A stretch of DNA of 64,000 bases. Source: CALLPQ01 sp964392325 (GTDB lineage: Bacteria; Pseudomonadota; Alphaproteobacteria; Caulobacterales; Parvularculaceae). Numbering within the stretch: position 1 is the first letter of the stretch; each line of letters opens with the position of its first letter. The notes under the pieces are model-generated. The model saw only the letters and a list, made by a program, of their open reading frames with translations, searched no databases and was not told the origin of the DNA. The DNA is taken from positions 1-64,000 of the forward strand of contig CAYMPJ010000014.1 of the NCBI GenBank assembly GCA_964392325.1, given 5' to 3'. Positions 34,413-43,825 of this stretch are shown here, in pieces. The position numbers and the translations under genes were made by a program.

Positions 34413-35708
34413 ATGCCTGACATCACACCAGAAACATTATCCGTATTAGGATTTATTCTGTTTTTACTGTCAATATCAGCATTTTTTTCCGGATCGGAAA
34501 CCGCTCTTACCGCAACCTCGCGGGCGCGCATGCACAAGCTTGAAAGTGACGGCAATAAACGGGCGGAAATTGTAAACCGCCTGATCAACGATCCGGAGCG
34601 CCTGATCGGGGGGATTTTACTTGGAAACAATATTGTCAATATCCTTGCTTCGGTATTGGCGGGCACGGTATTTGCCGCGCTGTTTGGCGAGAGCGGGGTT
34701 ATTTATGCCACCATCACCATGACGGTACTGGTTGTCACCTTTGCCGAGGTTTTACCCAAAACCCTTGCGATTGCACGCTCTGACAGTTTTGCCATGTTTG
34801 TGGCTCCGGTCATGAAAATTATCGTTCTGGTATTGGCCCCCTTCATTAACGTTGTGCAGATGATTGTGCGCAACGTGTTAAAGCTTTTTGGTGTTGATAT
34901 TAGCGAAGATGAGGCCGTGCTATCGGCAAATGATGAATTGCGCGGGGCGATTGATCTCCATCACAAAGAAGACCGTCTCGACAAGGAATCGCGTGATCTG
35001 ATACGCGGCGCTTTGGAACTTGATGAGATCCGCATTGAAGAAGTGATGATCCACCGTAAATCTGTCGAGATGATTGATGCCAATGCGCCGGTTGAAGATA
35101 ATATCGAAAAATCTCTCCAATCGGTTTTTACAAGAATACCGATTTTTCGCGATGACCCTGATAATATTATTGGCGTGCTCCATGCAAAAGATCTCTCCCG
35201 CACCCTTTGGGATAATGGCGGAGAGAAATCTAAAATCGATATAGCCGCCATAGCGCGCACCCCCTATTTTGTACCGGAGACGACAACCCTTTCCGAGCAA
35301 CTGGATATGTTCCGGCTTAAACAGGAACATTTTGCGATTGTCGTTGACGAATATGGCTCCGTGCAAGGATTGGTAACGCTGGAAGATATTCTCGAAGAGA
35401 TTGTCGGTGAAATTGAAGATGAATATGATAGCCCCGTACAGGGCGTGCGCCCGCAGGCCGATGGCTCGCTTCATGTAGACGGGGATGTCACGATCCGCGA
35501 TTTAAACCGGGCCATGGACTGGAACCTTCCTGACGAGGAGGCGGTCACCATCGCCGGTTTGATTATCCATGAATCACAAACAATTCCCGATATCGGTCAA
35601 ACATTCTCGTTTCACAATTTTCGGTTTAATATTCTGCGCAGAAGACGCAATCAGATTACGGTGGTCAAAATTGTCCCTCTTGCCCGTAAGGATGAGACCT
35701 CCCTTTAG
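34413..35708 (+). CDS. CNNM/CorC-type integral membrane protein (HlyC/CorC family)
   Basis: The protein has an N-terminal DUF21 (CNNM) membrane domain of three or four segments (residues 1-180). A pair of CBS domains follows at about 205-340 (VMIHRKSVEMIDANAP, FAIVVDEYGSVQGLVTLEDI), and the C-terminal CorC_HlyC domain (SLHVDGDVTIRDLNRAM) is at about 350-425. Family members mediate magnesium export or cobalt resistance, though older annotation as haemolysins is misleading. It starts 17 bases after aroB, on the same strand. The ion is not known. Confidence 0.9.
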   Translation: MPDITPETLSVLGFILFLLSISAFFSGSETALTATSRARMHKLESDGNKRAEIVNRLINDPERLIGGILLGNNIVNILASVLAGTVFAALFGESGVIYATITMTVLVVTFAEVLPKTLAIARSDSFAMFVAPVMKIIVLVLAPFINVVQMIVRNVLKLFGVDISEDEAVLSANDELRGAIDLHHKEDRLDKESRDLIRGALELDEIRIEEVMIHRKSVEMIDANAPVEDNIEKSLQSVFTRIPIFRDDPDNIIGVLHAKDLSRTLWDNGGEKSKIDIAAIARTPYFVPETTTLSEQLDMFRLKQEHFAIVVDEYGSVQGLVTLEDILEEIVGEIEDEYDSPVQGVRPQADGSLHVDGDVTIRDLNRAMDWNLPDEEAVTIAGLIIHESQTIPDIGQTFSFHNFRFNILRRRRNQITVVKIVPLARKDETSL

Positions 35709-35728
35709 GGCGTATGAGGATTTCTTCT

Positions 35729-36994
35729 ATGAAGATTAAATCTCCCGGCCAGCTTTTTCCCGGTAAGCGCGTTCCCGGTCAATTGGCCTTTAGTGCTATC
35801 TTCGTGACGGTTCTGATCGATATTATCGGCTTTGGCATTATCATTCCGGTCATGCCCGATCTCTTGACCCAAGTCACCCAGCTATCTCCGGCAAAAGCGG
35901 TTACATATTCGGGATATCTAATGATGATATTTGCCTTAACGCAATTCATCAGTACACCAATACTTGGCGCATTATCTGATCATTTTGGTCGCCGCCCGGT
36001 CATCTTACTCTCGCTTTTGGGATATGTCGTGGACTTTATGATTATGGGCTTGGCCAAATCTTTTACGATATTGTTTTTCGGGCGCATATTTTCCGGTATT
36101 TTTGCAGCCACCCACTCAACCGCCAATGCCTATATCGCCGATATTACGCCCAGCGAAGAACGCGCAGTGCGCTTTGGAATGCTGGGCGCTGCCTTTGGTG
36201 TGGGGTTTATTATCGGACCCGCTATTGGCGGAATTTTAGGGGCCTATTACGGGCCGCGCGCGCCGTTTTTTGCCGCAGCAGGTTTAGCCGCCATTAATCT
36301 GGTTTATTGTTTTTTCGTTTTACCGGAAACACTGACCAAGGAAAACCGGCGTCCCTTTGACTGGAAACGGGCAAACCCACTTGGCAATCTGATCCAGTTA
36401 CAACGCTATCCGGTAATGTTACCGATCCTGATTGCGATGTTCCTATTTAATGTTGCCCATTTTGCTCTTCAGGCAACATGGAGTTGGTATGGCAAGGTTA
36501 AATTCGATTGGGGGCCTGATTTTATCGGCTATTCATTAATGGCCGTCGGTATTAGCGCAGCTATTGTTCAGGGCGGCCTGATCAAAACTTTACTGGCCCG
36601 CCTTGGTGAGCGCAAATGTGTTATTCTTGGTGGATTGGCCACTGCCTTTGCCTATATCGCCTATGCCTATGTCCCCTATGGATGGATGGTATATCCCGTT
36701 ATTCTGGTCGGCGCTTTTGGCGGTATTCTCCAACCTGCCCTTCAGGGAATTATGTCCCGCACCATACCGGCGGACAGTCAGGGTGAATTACAAGGAGCGA
36801 TCGCAAGTCTTATGAGTGTCGCCATGATTTTCGGGCCAATTATCATGACTCGAACCTTTTCAATTTTTACCGTTGAAACCGCGCCGATATATTTTCCCGG
36901 CGCGCCCTTTTTGCTCGCGGGCTTGTTGGTGATTATTTCTGCAATTCCCCTTCGCCTCGCGTTCAAAAATCTGGCCAAACGCGAAAACCAATAA
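35729..36994 (+). CDS. TetA/TCR-type MFS efflux transporter
   Basis: This 12-segment major facilitator superfamily antiporter resembles Tet-type exporters. It has the motif A loop GALSDHFGRRPVILLSL after TM2 and the antiporter motif C-like segment GFIIGPAIGGILGAYYG in TM5. The start at 35729 is preferred because GAGGA precedes it by eight bases; an ATG at 35714 is in frame. It follows the CorC-like gene by a few bases, so it is probably in the same transcript. The substrate is unknown and it need not confer drug resistance. Confidence 0.87.
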   Translation: MKIKSPGQLFPGKRVPGQLAFSAIFVTVLIDIIGFGIIIPVMPDLLTQVTQLSPAKAVTYSGYLMMIFALTQFISTPILGALSDHFGRRPVILLSLLGYVVDFMIMGLAKSFTILFFGRIFSGIFAATHSTANAYIADITPSEERAVRFGMLGAAFGVGFIIGPAIGGILGAYYGPRAPFFAAAGLAAINLVYCFFVLPETLTKENRRPFDWKRANPLGNLIQLQRYPVMLPILIAMFLFNVAHFALQATWSWYGKVKFDWGPDFIGYSLMAVGISAAIVQGGLIKTLLARLGERKCVILGGLATAFAYIAYAYVPYGWMVYPVILVGAFGGILQPALQGIMSRTIPADSQGELQGAIASLMSVAMIFGPIIMTRTFSIFTVETAPIYFPGAPFLLAGLLVIISAIPLRLAFKNLAKRENQ

Positions 36995-37135
36995 TCTTCC
37001 CGTTCATTTCTATGAATTGAAAATTGCAAAAGAAACATCAAGACAGCCCCCCATAATCACGCTAAATAAATTGCAAGACCATATGGTCGACGATAGTCTG
37101 TCAAAATCGCAACCGGGATAAATCAGGGACAAAAC

Positions 37136-38122
37136 ATGGATTTTCCAAATATTGATCCAATTGCCTTTTCACTAGGGCCGCTTCCCATTCGCTGGTATTC
37201 TCTGGCCTATCTGGCTGCGACCGTATTCGGGGCGTTGTTTTTGCTCCACCTTCTCAAAAAGCCCGTTCTATGGGGCCTGAACAAAATGGGCCCTCTTAAT
37301 AATGAGCAGCTCGTCGATGTCGCAACCATCGCGGCCCTAGGCGCGATCATTGGCGGGCGCACAGGCTATGTCCTGTTTTATGAACCCCATCTTCTGGTTG
37401 CCCCTTGGGAGAGCCTTGGCTCGATCATCGACCCGCAAGGCGGATCAAGGAGTATCCTCAAAACCGTTGTCGGATGGATACCAATCCCCCCCGCATTGAT
37501 GACCTGGCGCGGCGGCATGTCTTTTCACGGCGGTATTCTTGGGGTCAGCCTTGCCGGCTTTCTTTATTCACGCAAACACCAACTCGACCCGCTTGTGCTT
37601 GGGGATTTATTTGCCTGCGCTGCGCCGATTGGATTGTTCTTTGGGCGCATGGCCAATTTCGTCAATGGCGAGCTTTATGGTCGTCCAGCAGATGTGCCAT
37701 GGGCGATGGTTTTCCCTGCTGCCCCGGATTTCCTGCCACGCCATCCAAGCCAACTCTATGAAGCAGCCCTTGAGGGCGTGATGATGTTTATTATCATCAC
37801 AACGCTCGTTTATGCTGCGGGCATTTTAAAGAAAAAAGGCGCAGCCATCGGCCTTTATGTTGCGGGGTTTGGACTCTCACGCATCATTGTTGAATTTTTT
37901 CGCGAACCAGATGCCCATCTCAATGATCTCCCCTTGGGGGTTACCATGGGTCAAATCCTCTCTGTACCGATGGTTTTAATTGGCAGCTACTTGATATGGC
38001 GCGCCTATAATCGCACCCAATCCCCAATTACAGAAGCAATGCCGATAATTGAGGAAGAAAAAGTTAGTGCCCCCAAAACTGTTAAAACGGGCAAAGCTTC
38101 AAAAAATCACAAAAGAAAATGA
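37136..38122 (+). CDS. lgt: Prolipoprotein diacylglyceryl transferase
   Basis: The inner-membrane enzyme adds diacylglycerol from phosphatidylglycerol to the lipobox cysteine of prolipoproteins. It has seven membrane segments, the GRTGYVLFYE segment, the Lgt signature GRMANFVNGELYGRPADVPW with the catalytic-region Arg, and HPSQLYEA. The C-terminal tail beyond residue 305 is lysine-rich. It overlaps midA by four bases (ATGA), so the two are coupled. With lspA (48065) and lolCD it completes most of the lipoprotein pathway in the window. Confidence 0.95.
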   Translation: MDFPNIDPIAFSLGPLPIRWYSLAYLAATVFGALFLLHLLKKPVLWGLNKMGPLNNEQLVDVATIAALGAIIGGRTGYVLFYEPHLLVAPWESLGSIIDPQGGSRSILKTVVGWIPIPPALMTWRGGMSFHGGILGVSLAGFLYSRKHQLDPLVLGDLFACAAPIGLFFGRMANFVNGELYGRPADVPWAMVFPAAPDFLPRHPSQLYEAALEGVMMFIIITTLVYAAGILKKKGAAIGLYVAGFGLSRIIVEFFREPDAHLNDLPLGVTMGQILSVPMVLIGSYLIWRAYNRTQSPITEAMPIIEEEKVSAPKTVKTGKASKNHKRK

Positions 38123-39258
38123 CGGATCCCACCACGCCCACAACAGGCTCATTTGAAGATGATAAGCCTTCGCCGCTTGAAGAGCGCTTAAAAATGTTGA
38201 TCGCGCAGCGTGGTCCGATCTCGATTGCCGATTATATGGTCGATGCGCTCAGCCACCCTCATGAAGGGTATTATATGACGCAAACGGCTTTAGGGAGCGA
38301 GGGAGATTTTACAACCGCCCCGGAAATCAGTCAGGTTTTTGGCGAGATCATCGGCTTATGGCTGGTGCAATCATGGTTGGAAATGGGCAGTCCGGAGCAG
38401 TTTAACCTTGTTGAACTGGGACCCGGGCGCGGCGTTTTAATGAATGATATTCTCCGTGCAGCGCGTTTGCGCCCCAAATTTATTCAAGGGGCGGCAATAT
38501 ATATGGTCGAAACCAGTGGTCGCTTGCGCCATGAACAAAAAAAATCTCTGAAACTGCATAGTGAAGCCAAAATTAAATGGGTGGATCGCTTCGAAGATGT
38601 CCCCGAGCAACCAACTCTTGTTATTGCCAATGAATTTTTCGATTGCTTGCCCATTCGCCAATATCAAAAAACCCGTCTGGGTTGGCAAGAACGCCTTGTC
38701 GGCTTGGATGTGGCATCAAACAATCTCGCCTTTGAACTGGCTCCGGTGCCCACAAAACCCGAACACCCCCTCGCCCTTGAACCGGGTGCCAATGATGGGG
38801 ACATCATCGAAATGAGCGCCTCCGCGCTGAAGATTGCAGGAAAAATCGGTCGCTTCTTAAAGGAAAATCAAGGCCGCGCTTTGTTTATCGACTATGGACA
38901 TTATTCAAGCGCTTATGGCGATAGTTTTCAGTCGGTACGCAATCATCAATATTGGCCTCCGCTAATGGCACCGGGCAAAGCTGATCTGACAGCCCATGTC
39001 GATTTTCAGCAAATTTGCGCAAGCGCCCTCCATGAAGGCGTGAGCGTTTACGGCCCCATCGCGCAAGGCACTTTTCTTGATCGCCTCGGGCTAACCTATA
39101 GGCTGGAATCGCTATGTTCTGGACAAAGTGAAGAGCAACAAATCCGCATTCGCGATGCAGCGTCAAGACTGGTCAGCCCCGACCAAATGGGAGAGCTGTT
39201 TAAAGTGATGTGCCTTGCTACGCCGGACCTCAACCCTCCGGCTGGTTTTGAGACGTAA
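38119..39258 (+). CDS. MidA/NDUFAF7-family SAM-dependent methyltransferase
   Basis: The 379-aa protein matches the DUF185/MidA family. Visible signatures are ISIADYMVDALSHPHEGYYM, the SAM motif VELGPGRGVLMNDILRA and VIANEFFDCLPIRQYQ. The mitochondrial relative NDUFAF7 dimethylates an arginine in complex I. The bacterial role is probably similar or unknown. It starts inside the end of lgt (four-base overlap) and precedes pgeF. The lgt-midA-pgeF order is common in alphaproteobacteria. Confidence 0.92.
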   Translation: MTDPTTPTTGSFEDDKPSPLEERLKMLIAQRGPISIADYMVDALSHPHEGYYMTQTALGSEGDFTTAPEISQVFGEIIGLWLVQSWLEMGSPEQFNLVELGPGRGVLMNDILRAARLRPKFIQGAAIYMVETSGRLRHEQKKSLKLHSEAKIKWVDRFEDVPEQPTLVIANEFFDCLPIRQYQKTRLGWQERLVGLDVASNNLAFELAPVPTKPEHPLALEPGANDGDIIEMSASALKIAGKIGRFLKENQGRALFIDYGHYSSAYGDSFQSVRNHQYWPPLMAPGKADLTAHVDFQQICASALHEGVSVYGPIAQGTFLDRLGLTYRLESLCSGQSEEQQIRIRDAASRLVSPDQMGELFKVMCLATPDLNPPAGFET

Positions 39259-39293
39259 ACAGATTTTATAAACATACAGACTTTATAGACAAA

Positions 39294-40109
39294 ATGAACA
39301 AACACCCCCCCTTTATTACAACCCAGACACTGCACTCCCTCGGCAATGATAATTTTCCGTTGCGTCACGGTTTTTTTTCCCGTTTGGGCGGCGCTTCTAA
39401 AGGGCTTTATAAATCTCTTAATGTCGGGCCCGGCTCATCAGACAATCCAGACCATATCGCCGCCAACAGGGTTTTATGTGCAAAAGCGCTTCAGGGAACA
39501 GCAACAAAAACGCCAGAGCTTGTTAGCCTTTATCAAATTCATTCTGCCCATGTCATTACGATTGATGAAAATACGCCCCCCGCAACATGGCGCGATGGTA
39601 CGCCGCCCAAAGCCGATGGGATGGTGACCCGGCTGCCGGGTATAATGCTTGGTATACTGACCGCTGACTGTATGCCGTTTTTATTTGCTGACCCCGATGC
39701 CGGTGTGATCGGGGCTGCTCATGCGGGGTGGCGCGGCGCGCTGGACGGTGTTCTGGAGGCAACCATTGAGGCAATGCAAACCCTTGGGGCACGGCCCGAG
39801 GCGATCAGATTTAGTTTAGGCCCCTGCCTGCGAAAAGAAAATTTTGAAGTGGGGATGGATCTCGTCGATCAGTTTCTGGCCAAATACCCATCGGCAGAGC
39901 AATTTTTCGAACCGGGCATCTCTCCGGAGAAACGTCAATTTGATCTGGCCGCTTTTGGCTTTTGGCGCTTGCGCGAAATGGGCGTTGTTGACGGCGAGGA
40001 TACAAAAATATGCACCCTTGCAAATTCCGATACTTATTTCAGCTATCGTCGCTCTCGCCGTGAGGGCGCGCCCGATTATGGCCGGAACCTGTCGGCGATC
40101 GTGATTTAA
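39294..40109 (+). CDS. pgeF: Peptidoglycan editing factor PgeF (laccase domain, YfiH family)
   Basis: The 271-aa protein has the multicopper-polyphenol-oxidase-like fold of YfiH/LACC1. Key residues are in QIHSAHVITI, TADCMPFLFAD and GAAHAGWRGALDGV, with a metal-binding His/Cys triad, plus the terminal Asp-Tyr region. PgeF removes misincorporated L-Ser from peptidoglycan precursors. Several family members have been reported as purine nucleoside phosphorylases. It is the last gene of the plus-strand lgt-midA-pgeF group and converges with a lipoprotein gene. Confidence 0.92.
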   Translation: MNKHPPFITTQTLHSLGNDNFPLRHGFFSRLGGASKGLYKSLNVGPGSSDNPDHIAANRVLCAKALQGTATKTPELVSLYQIHSAHVITIDENTPPATWRDGTPPKADGMVTRLPGIMLGILTADCMPFLFADPDAGVIGAAHAGWRGALDGVLEATIEAMQTLGARPEAIRFSLGPCLRKENFEVGMDLVDQFLAKYPSAEQFFEPGISPEKRQFDLAAFGFWRLREMGVVDGEDTKICTLANSDTYFSYRRSRREGAPDYGRNLSAIVI

Positions 40110-40137
40110 TCTTCAAAGCCGGTCGGGATTATCGCGA

Positions 40138-40686
40138 TTAAAAGTCGTCACTTTGCTTCGGCGCTGCTGAAGTGTCGAGAGGCTCGGGTAGCGGAATAGC
40201 GGCTTCTTCACGTGCTTTTTCACGTTCATCTTCCACCGCTTGTCCAAAAGCTTGCGCATCTTGTGCTAATTTTCTGGTCTCTCCGCCAAGGCTTGCACCG
40301 CCGACCGTATCAACATCCAATTCAGCCTCGGCCTGTGTGCGCGCTGCGGCAATATCCTGATTTACAACTTCGCGAACAGCCAGCAAATTGCGGGTCGTAA
40401 GATCGCGAACCCTCTTGCTTTCCGCTTCAGGGATCTCTCGCGGGGTCTCGCTTAAAACCGGATATTTCGCATCCTCATCCACAATATTTTCGTCAATACG
40501 CTTCTGGATTGCCGGGTCTACAGGAATACCTTGCGCAATGTCCTCATATTTGACAAAACCGGGGGGAGCAAAACGCTTGGCTGTCTCACATCCACCGATC
40601 AATAAAAGCGGTATCGCCAACGCGCTTATTTGCAAGCCCATTTTTGCGCTACGGGCCCTCAAAATTGTATGTGTTTTCGTCATCAT
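40138..40686 (-). CDS. Putative lipoprotein
   Basis: A basic N-terminus is followed by a hydrophobic segment and a lipobox (LLLIGGC), so the mature protein would start with an acylated Cys at about residue 33. The rest is charged, helical and acidic, with a coiled-coil-like stretch around residues 90-150. I do not recognise a domain. It is in a convergent arrangement with pgeF and divergent from the PHA synthase gene. The lolCD and lgt/lspA genes in the window would process it. Confidence 0.7.
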   Translation of the reverse strand: MMTKTHTILRARSAKMGLQISALAIPLLLIGGCETAKRFAPPGFVKYEDIAQGIPVDPAIQKRIDENIVDEDAKYPVLSETPREIPEAESKRVRDLTTRNLLAVREVVNQDIAAARTQAEAELDVDTVGGASLGGETRKLAQDAQAFGQAVEDEREKAREEAAIPLPEPLDTSAAPKQSDDF

Positions 40687-40753
40687 CGTTCATCTACCCT
40701 GATTATCAATCATCGTGTAAGACTATTTGCATCTTAACTCCAATCGGTTCCCA

Positions 40754-42865
40754 ATGTCACAAGAGAATTCTCCCAAAAAGCCAAATAAATCAGCGCCAAC
40801 AAAACCAAAACCGGGCCCCAAGCCTTCCGAGGCGAAAGCTAAAGCGGCTAAACCCGCCAAGAGCCCAGTTTCCGGTAAAATTTCTGGTAAAGCGACTGCT
40901 AAATCCACCAAAAAGGCAAAAACCGGCAAACCTGCCGCCAAAAGCGCTTCAGGGCAAAAACCAGCGACGAAAACAAAAACGCCCAAGGCAAGTTCTTCTA
41001 AAAAGCAGGCCCCAAAAAAGAATTCAGAGTCAAAGACCGAATCAAATAACGGCACCCATCAAAACAGTAAGCCGAATGGTCAAAGCTCGCTTATCGGCGA
41101 TTTTGATGCGTTATCGGAATATCTCACTGATATTACCGGGCGCAGTCAGCATGTTTTACAGGAATTTTTAAGCAAAAATCCTGAATTTACAAACAAAACG
41201 AGTGCAAGCGCTTCTGACCCGCTCAATGTTGGAGAAGCTTTTCAGGAAGTTATGAAAGGCTTATCGCAAGACCCTGGAACGGTTTTGCAAAGACAATTTA
41301 AACTATGGGGTGAGTATGCTAAATTAATGGCGAACACCCAGCGTAAAATTTCCGGCGAAACCGTAAAGCCCACATCAACCGCGCCCGAAAACGATAAACG
41401 CTTCAAGCATAAAGCCTGGGAAGAAAACCCCATGCTGGATTTCGTCAAGCAATCCTATCTGATTGTATCCGACTGGCTGGACGTAACCGTTGACCAACTC
41501 GAAGGCCTTGATGAACACGAGCACAGCAAAGCAAAATTTTACACCAAACAATTTACCGATGCCCTCGCACCGTCGAATTTTGCAATGCTCAATCCGGAAG
41601 TGCTTGAAACAACACTTGAAACCAAAGGGGAAAATCTTCTTAAAGGCTTCCAGAATTTACTCGAAGACCTTGATCGCGGAGACGGAAAACTCGCGATAAC
41701 GCAAGCCGATACCGATTTTTTTGAGTTGGGAAAAAACATTGCCACAACACCGGGCAAGGTTATTTTTCAAAATGAAATTTTTCAGCTCATTCAATATGAA
41801 CCCACAACGCCTAAAGTTGCAAAACGCCCTCTCCTGATTTTTCCGCCGTGGATCAACAAATTTTATATTCTGGATTTACAGGAGAAAAATTCATTCATCC
41901 GCTGGATGGTTGATCAGGGGCGAACAGTCTTTGTGGTTTCATGGGTTAATCCGGGTTCGGACTTAAAAGACAAATCATTTTTTGATTATATTCGCGACGG
42001 GGCTTATGTTGCCCTTGACGCCATTGAACAGGCAACCAATGAGCGGGAGGTCGATACAATTGGCTACTGCATTGGCGGAACAATGCTCTCGACCGCTCTT
42101 TGCCATATGGCGCAAACCGACGATAGCCGCATAAAATCTGCAACATTCTTTACCGCACAAGCCGATTTTACCGAGGCGGGTGACTTATTATTGTTTGTCG
42201 ATGACCCGCAACTTGATGCGCTGGAAAAACAGATGGATGCAGCAGGGGGCGTATTGGAAGGCAGAGCAATGGCCACCACCTTCAATATGTTACGCTCCAA
42301 TGATCTGATATGGTCCTTTGTTATTGATAATTATCTCAAAGGAAAAGATCCGGCCAAGTTTGATTTACTTTTCTGGAATTCAGACGCGACCCGAATGCCA
42401 AAAGGGGTTCATCTGTTTTATCTGCGCGATTTTTATCAAAAGAACAGCCTCGCCTCTGGAACCATGGTGATGGATGGCAAAACCCTGAATCTGTCTGATG
42501 TAAATATCCCGATTTTCATGCAAGCGGGCGAAACGGATCATATTGCACCCTATCGCTCGATTTATAATACAGCCAAACTCTTTGGCGGCGACGTAGAATA
42601 TATGCTTGCCGGTTCGGGTCATATAGCCGGCGTCGTAAACCATCCCTCTCGCGGGAAATATCATCACCGCGTAAATGACGCCTTGCCTGACAGTGTTGAA
42701 GAATGGATGGAAAAAGCCACCCACCATCAAGGCTCATGGTGGGAACACTGGATGCAATGGCTAGACCGGGTCAGCCCGGGCAAAGTACCCGCGCGGATCC
42801 CCGGGGATGGTAATTTAAGAGCAATCGAGGATGCACCCGGATCATATGTGCGGGTAAAAGCTTAA
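40754..42865 (+). CDS. phaC: Class I poly(3-hydroxyalkanoate) synthase with a lysine-rich N-terminal tail
   Basis: This enzyme polymerises hydroxyacyl-CoA into PHA storage granules. Residues 1-110 are an unusual low-complexity tail rich in Lys, Ala, Pro and Ser (SEAKAKAAKPAKSPVSGK). The class I core follows: an N-terminal PhaC domain (LSEYLTDITGRSQHVLQEFL), then the alpha/beta-hydrolase domain with the lipase-like box DTIGYCIGGTML (Cys 439 from this start). The Asp and His of the catalytic site lie in FMQAGETDHIAPY and GSGHIAGVVNHP. Length is about 700 aa, longer than the usual ~590 because of the tail. A TTG at 40727 is a possible alternative start. No phaAB or phasin is adjacent. Confidence 0.93.
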   Translation: MSQENSPKKPNKSAPTKPKPGPKPSEAKAKAAKPAKSPVSGKISGKATAKSTKKAKTGKPAAKSASGQKPATKTKTPKASSSKKQAPKKNSESKTESNNGTHQNSKPNGQSSLIGDFDALSEYLTDITGRSQHVLQEFLSKNPEFTNKTSASASDPLNVGEAFQEVMKGLSQDPGTVLQRQFKLWGEYAKLMANTQRKISGETVKPTSTAPENDKRFKHKAWEENPMLDFVKQSYLIVSDWLDVTVDQLEGLDEHEHSKAKFYTKQFTDALAPSNFAMLNPEVLETTLETKGENLLKGFQNLLEDLDRGDGKLAITQADTDFFELGKNIATTPGKVIFQNEIFQLIQYEPTTPKVAKRPLLIFPPWINKFYILDLQEKNSFIRWMVDQGRTVFVVSWVNPGSDLKDKSFFDYIRDGAYVALDAIEQATNEREVDTIGYCIGGTMLSTALCHMAQTDDSRIKSATFFTAQADFTEAGDLLLFVDDPQLDALEKQMDAAGGVLEGRAMATTFNMLRSNDLIWSFVIDNYLKGKDPAKFDLLFWNSDATRMPKGVHLFYLRDFYQKNSLASGTMVMDGKTLNLSDVNIPIFMQAGETDHIAPYRSIYNTAKLFGGDVEYMLAGSGHIAGVVNHPSRGKYHHRVNDALPDSVEEWMEKATHHQGSWWEHWMQWLDRVSPGKVPARIPGDGNLRAIEDAPGSYVRVKA

Positions 42866-42869
42866 AACC

Positions 42870-43823
42870 TCACCCGACAAATACATATTTGCGGATCGAC
42901 AACCGGTTTACCACCCATAAAAAGATGAGCGGGGCGATGAGACCTATGAGCGTTCCCCCAATCAGATGAAGGGCTGCATTTTCGATGCCGAACAACCGCA
43001 CAATTAAAATACGAAACGCCGCGGTCGCAAATGTATGCAATAGATAAATAACCATGGTGTTTGCGCCAATATAGGCTAGCCATTTAATATTCAATTTATT
43101 GGAAATACCAATTGTCAGTGCAATCCCTGCGGTCGCGGCGACCAGCTCCAGAGCACCTGATTCCCATTTAAGCCAGAAAAACCATGCAAGAGATGCAAAT
43201 AATATCGTAGATAAAATCGTTATCCAGACAGTATATTTTTTATAGTAATCCGCACTCAGAACACCAAAATCGCCCAATATCCTGCCAAGAGCAAAAAACA
43301 CCATGCCGGTTGCCCAACCAAACGGGTTTGGCAAAGTTAAATAGGCAATCACCGACAAGCCAAATAAGACCAGATTAGCATTTCGGGAAACAAACCCGCT
43401 AACCGTTTTCGCTAAAAATAGCGTCGATAAAAACCAGAAATGCGCCGATGGCAGAATGAACCCGGCCACGCTCAATGCCTGTGCGGGAAGGTTCGTTCCG
43501 GCTGGAAAAATTATCTTTGTGAGATTGAAGAGATTTTTCCATAAAAAATAGGGAATAAGAATATTCCAGCTATTACTTTTAAATTGCTGGGCTATTGTAG
43601 GCTTCTTTTTTGATCGCCCCATAAGATAGCCACTCACCACAAAGAAGAGAGGCATATGAAAAAGATAGATTGTATCATTGATAAAAAGTAAGGGACCGCC
43701 AGCGCCAACCAACCCTGCGGCGCGCAATCCCCGATCAACATGCCCCCACACCATCAGTATAATCCCGATGCCGCGTGCTGTATCAATAAAGCTGATCCGT
43801 TTTTCCATCTCTTTTTTCGCCAC
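42870..43823 (-). CDS. Acyltransferase family 3 membrane protein
   Basis: The 317-aa protein has about ten membrane helices and the motifs of acyltransferase family 3 (OafA/NodX-like). The start is RISFIDTARGIGIILMVWGH with the catalytic-site His, followed by FHMPLFFVVSGYLMGR. Family members transfer acyl groups onto sugars of LPS, exopolysaccharide or antibiotics. It follows the TPR-oxygenase gene by two bases and may be translated together with it. The start may be the GTG at 43823 or an ATG at 43808. The acceptor is unknown. Confidence 0.85.
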   Translation of the reverse strand: MAKKEMEKRISFIDTARGIGIILMVWGHVDRGLRAAGLVGAGGPLLFINDTIYLFHMPLFFVVSGYLMGRSKKKPTIAQQFKSNSWNILIPYFLWKNLFNLTKIIFPAGTNLPAQALSVAGFILPSAHFWFLSTLFLAKTVSGFVSRNANLVLFGLSVIAYLTLPNPFGWATGMVFFALGRILGDFGVLSADYYKKYTVWITILSTILFASLAWFFWLKWESGALELVAATAGIALTIGISNKLNIKWLAYIGANTMVIYLLHTFATAAFRILIVRLFGIENAALHLIGGTLIGLIAPLIFLWVVNRLSIRKYVFVG

Positions 43824-43825
43824 CC

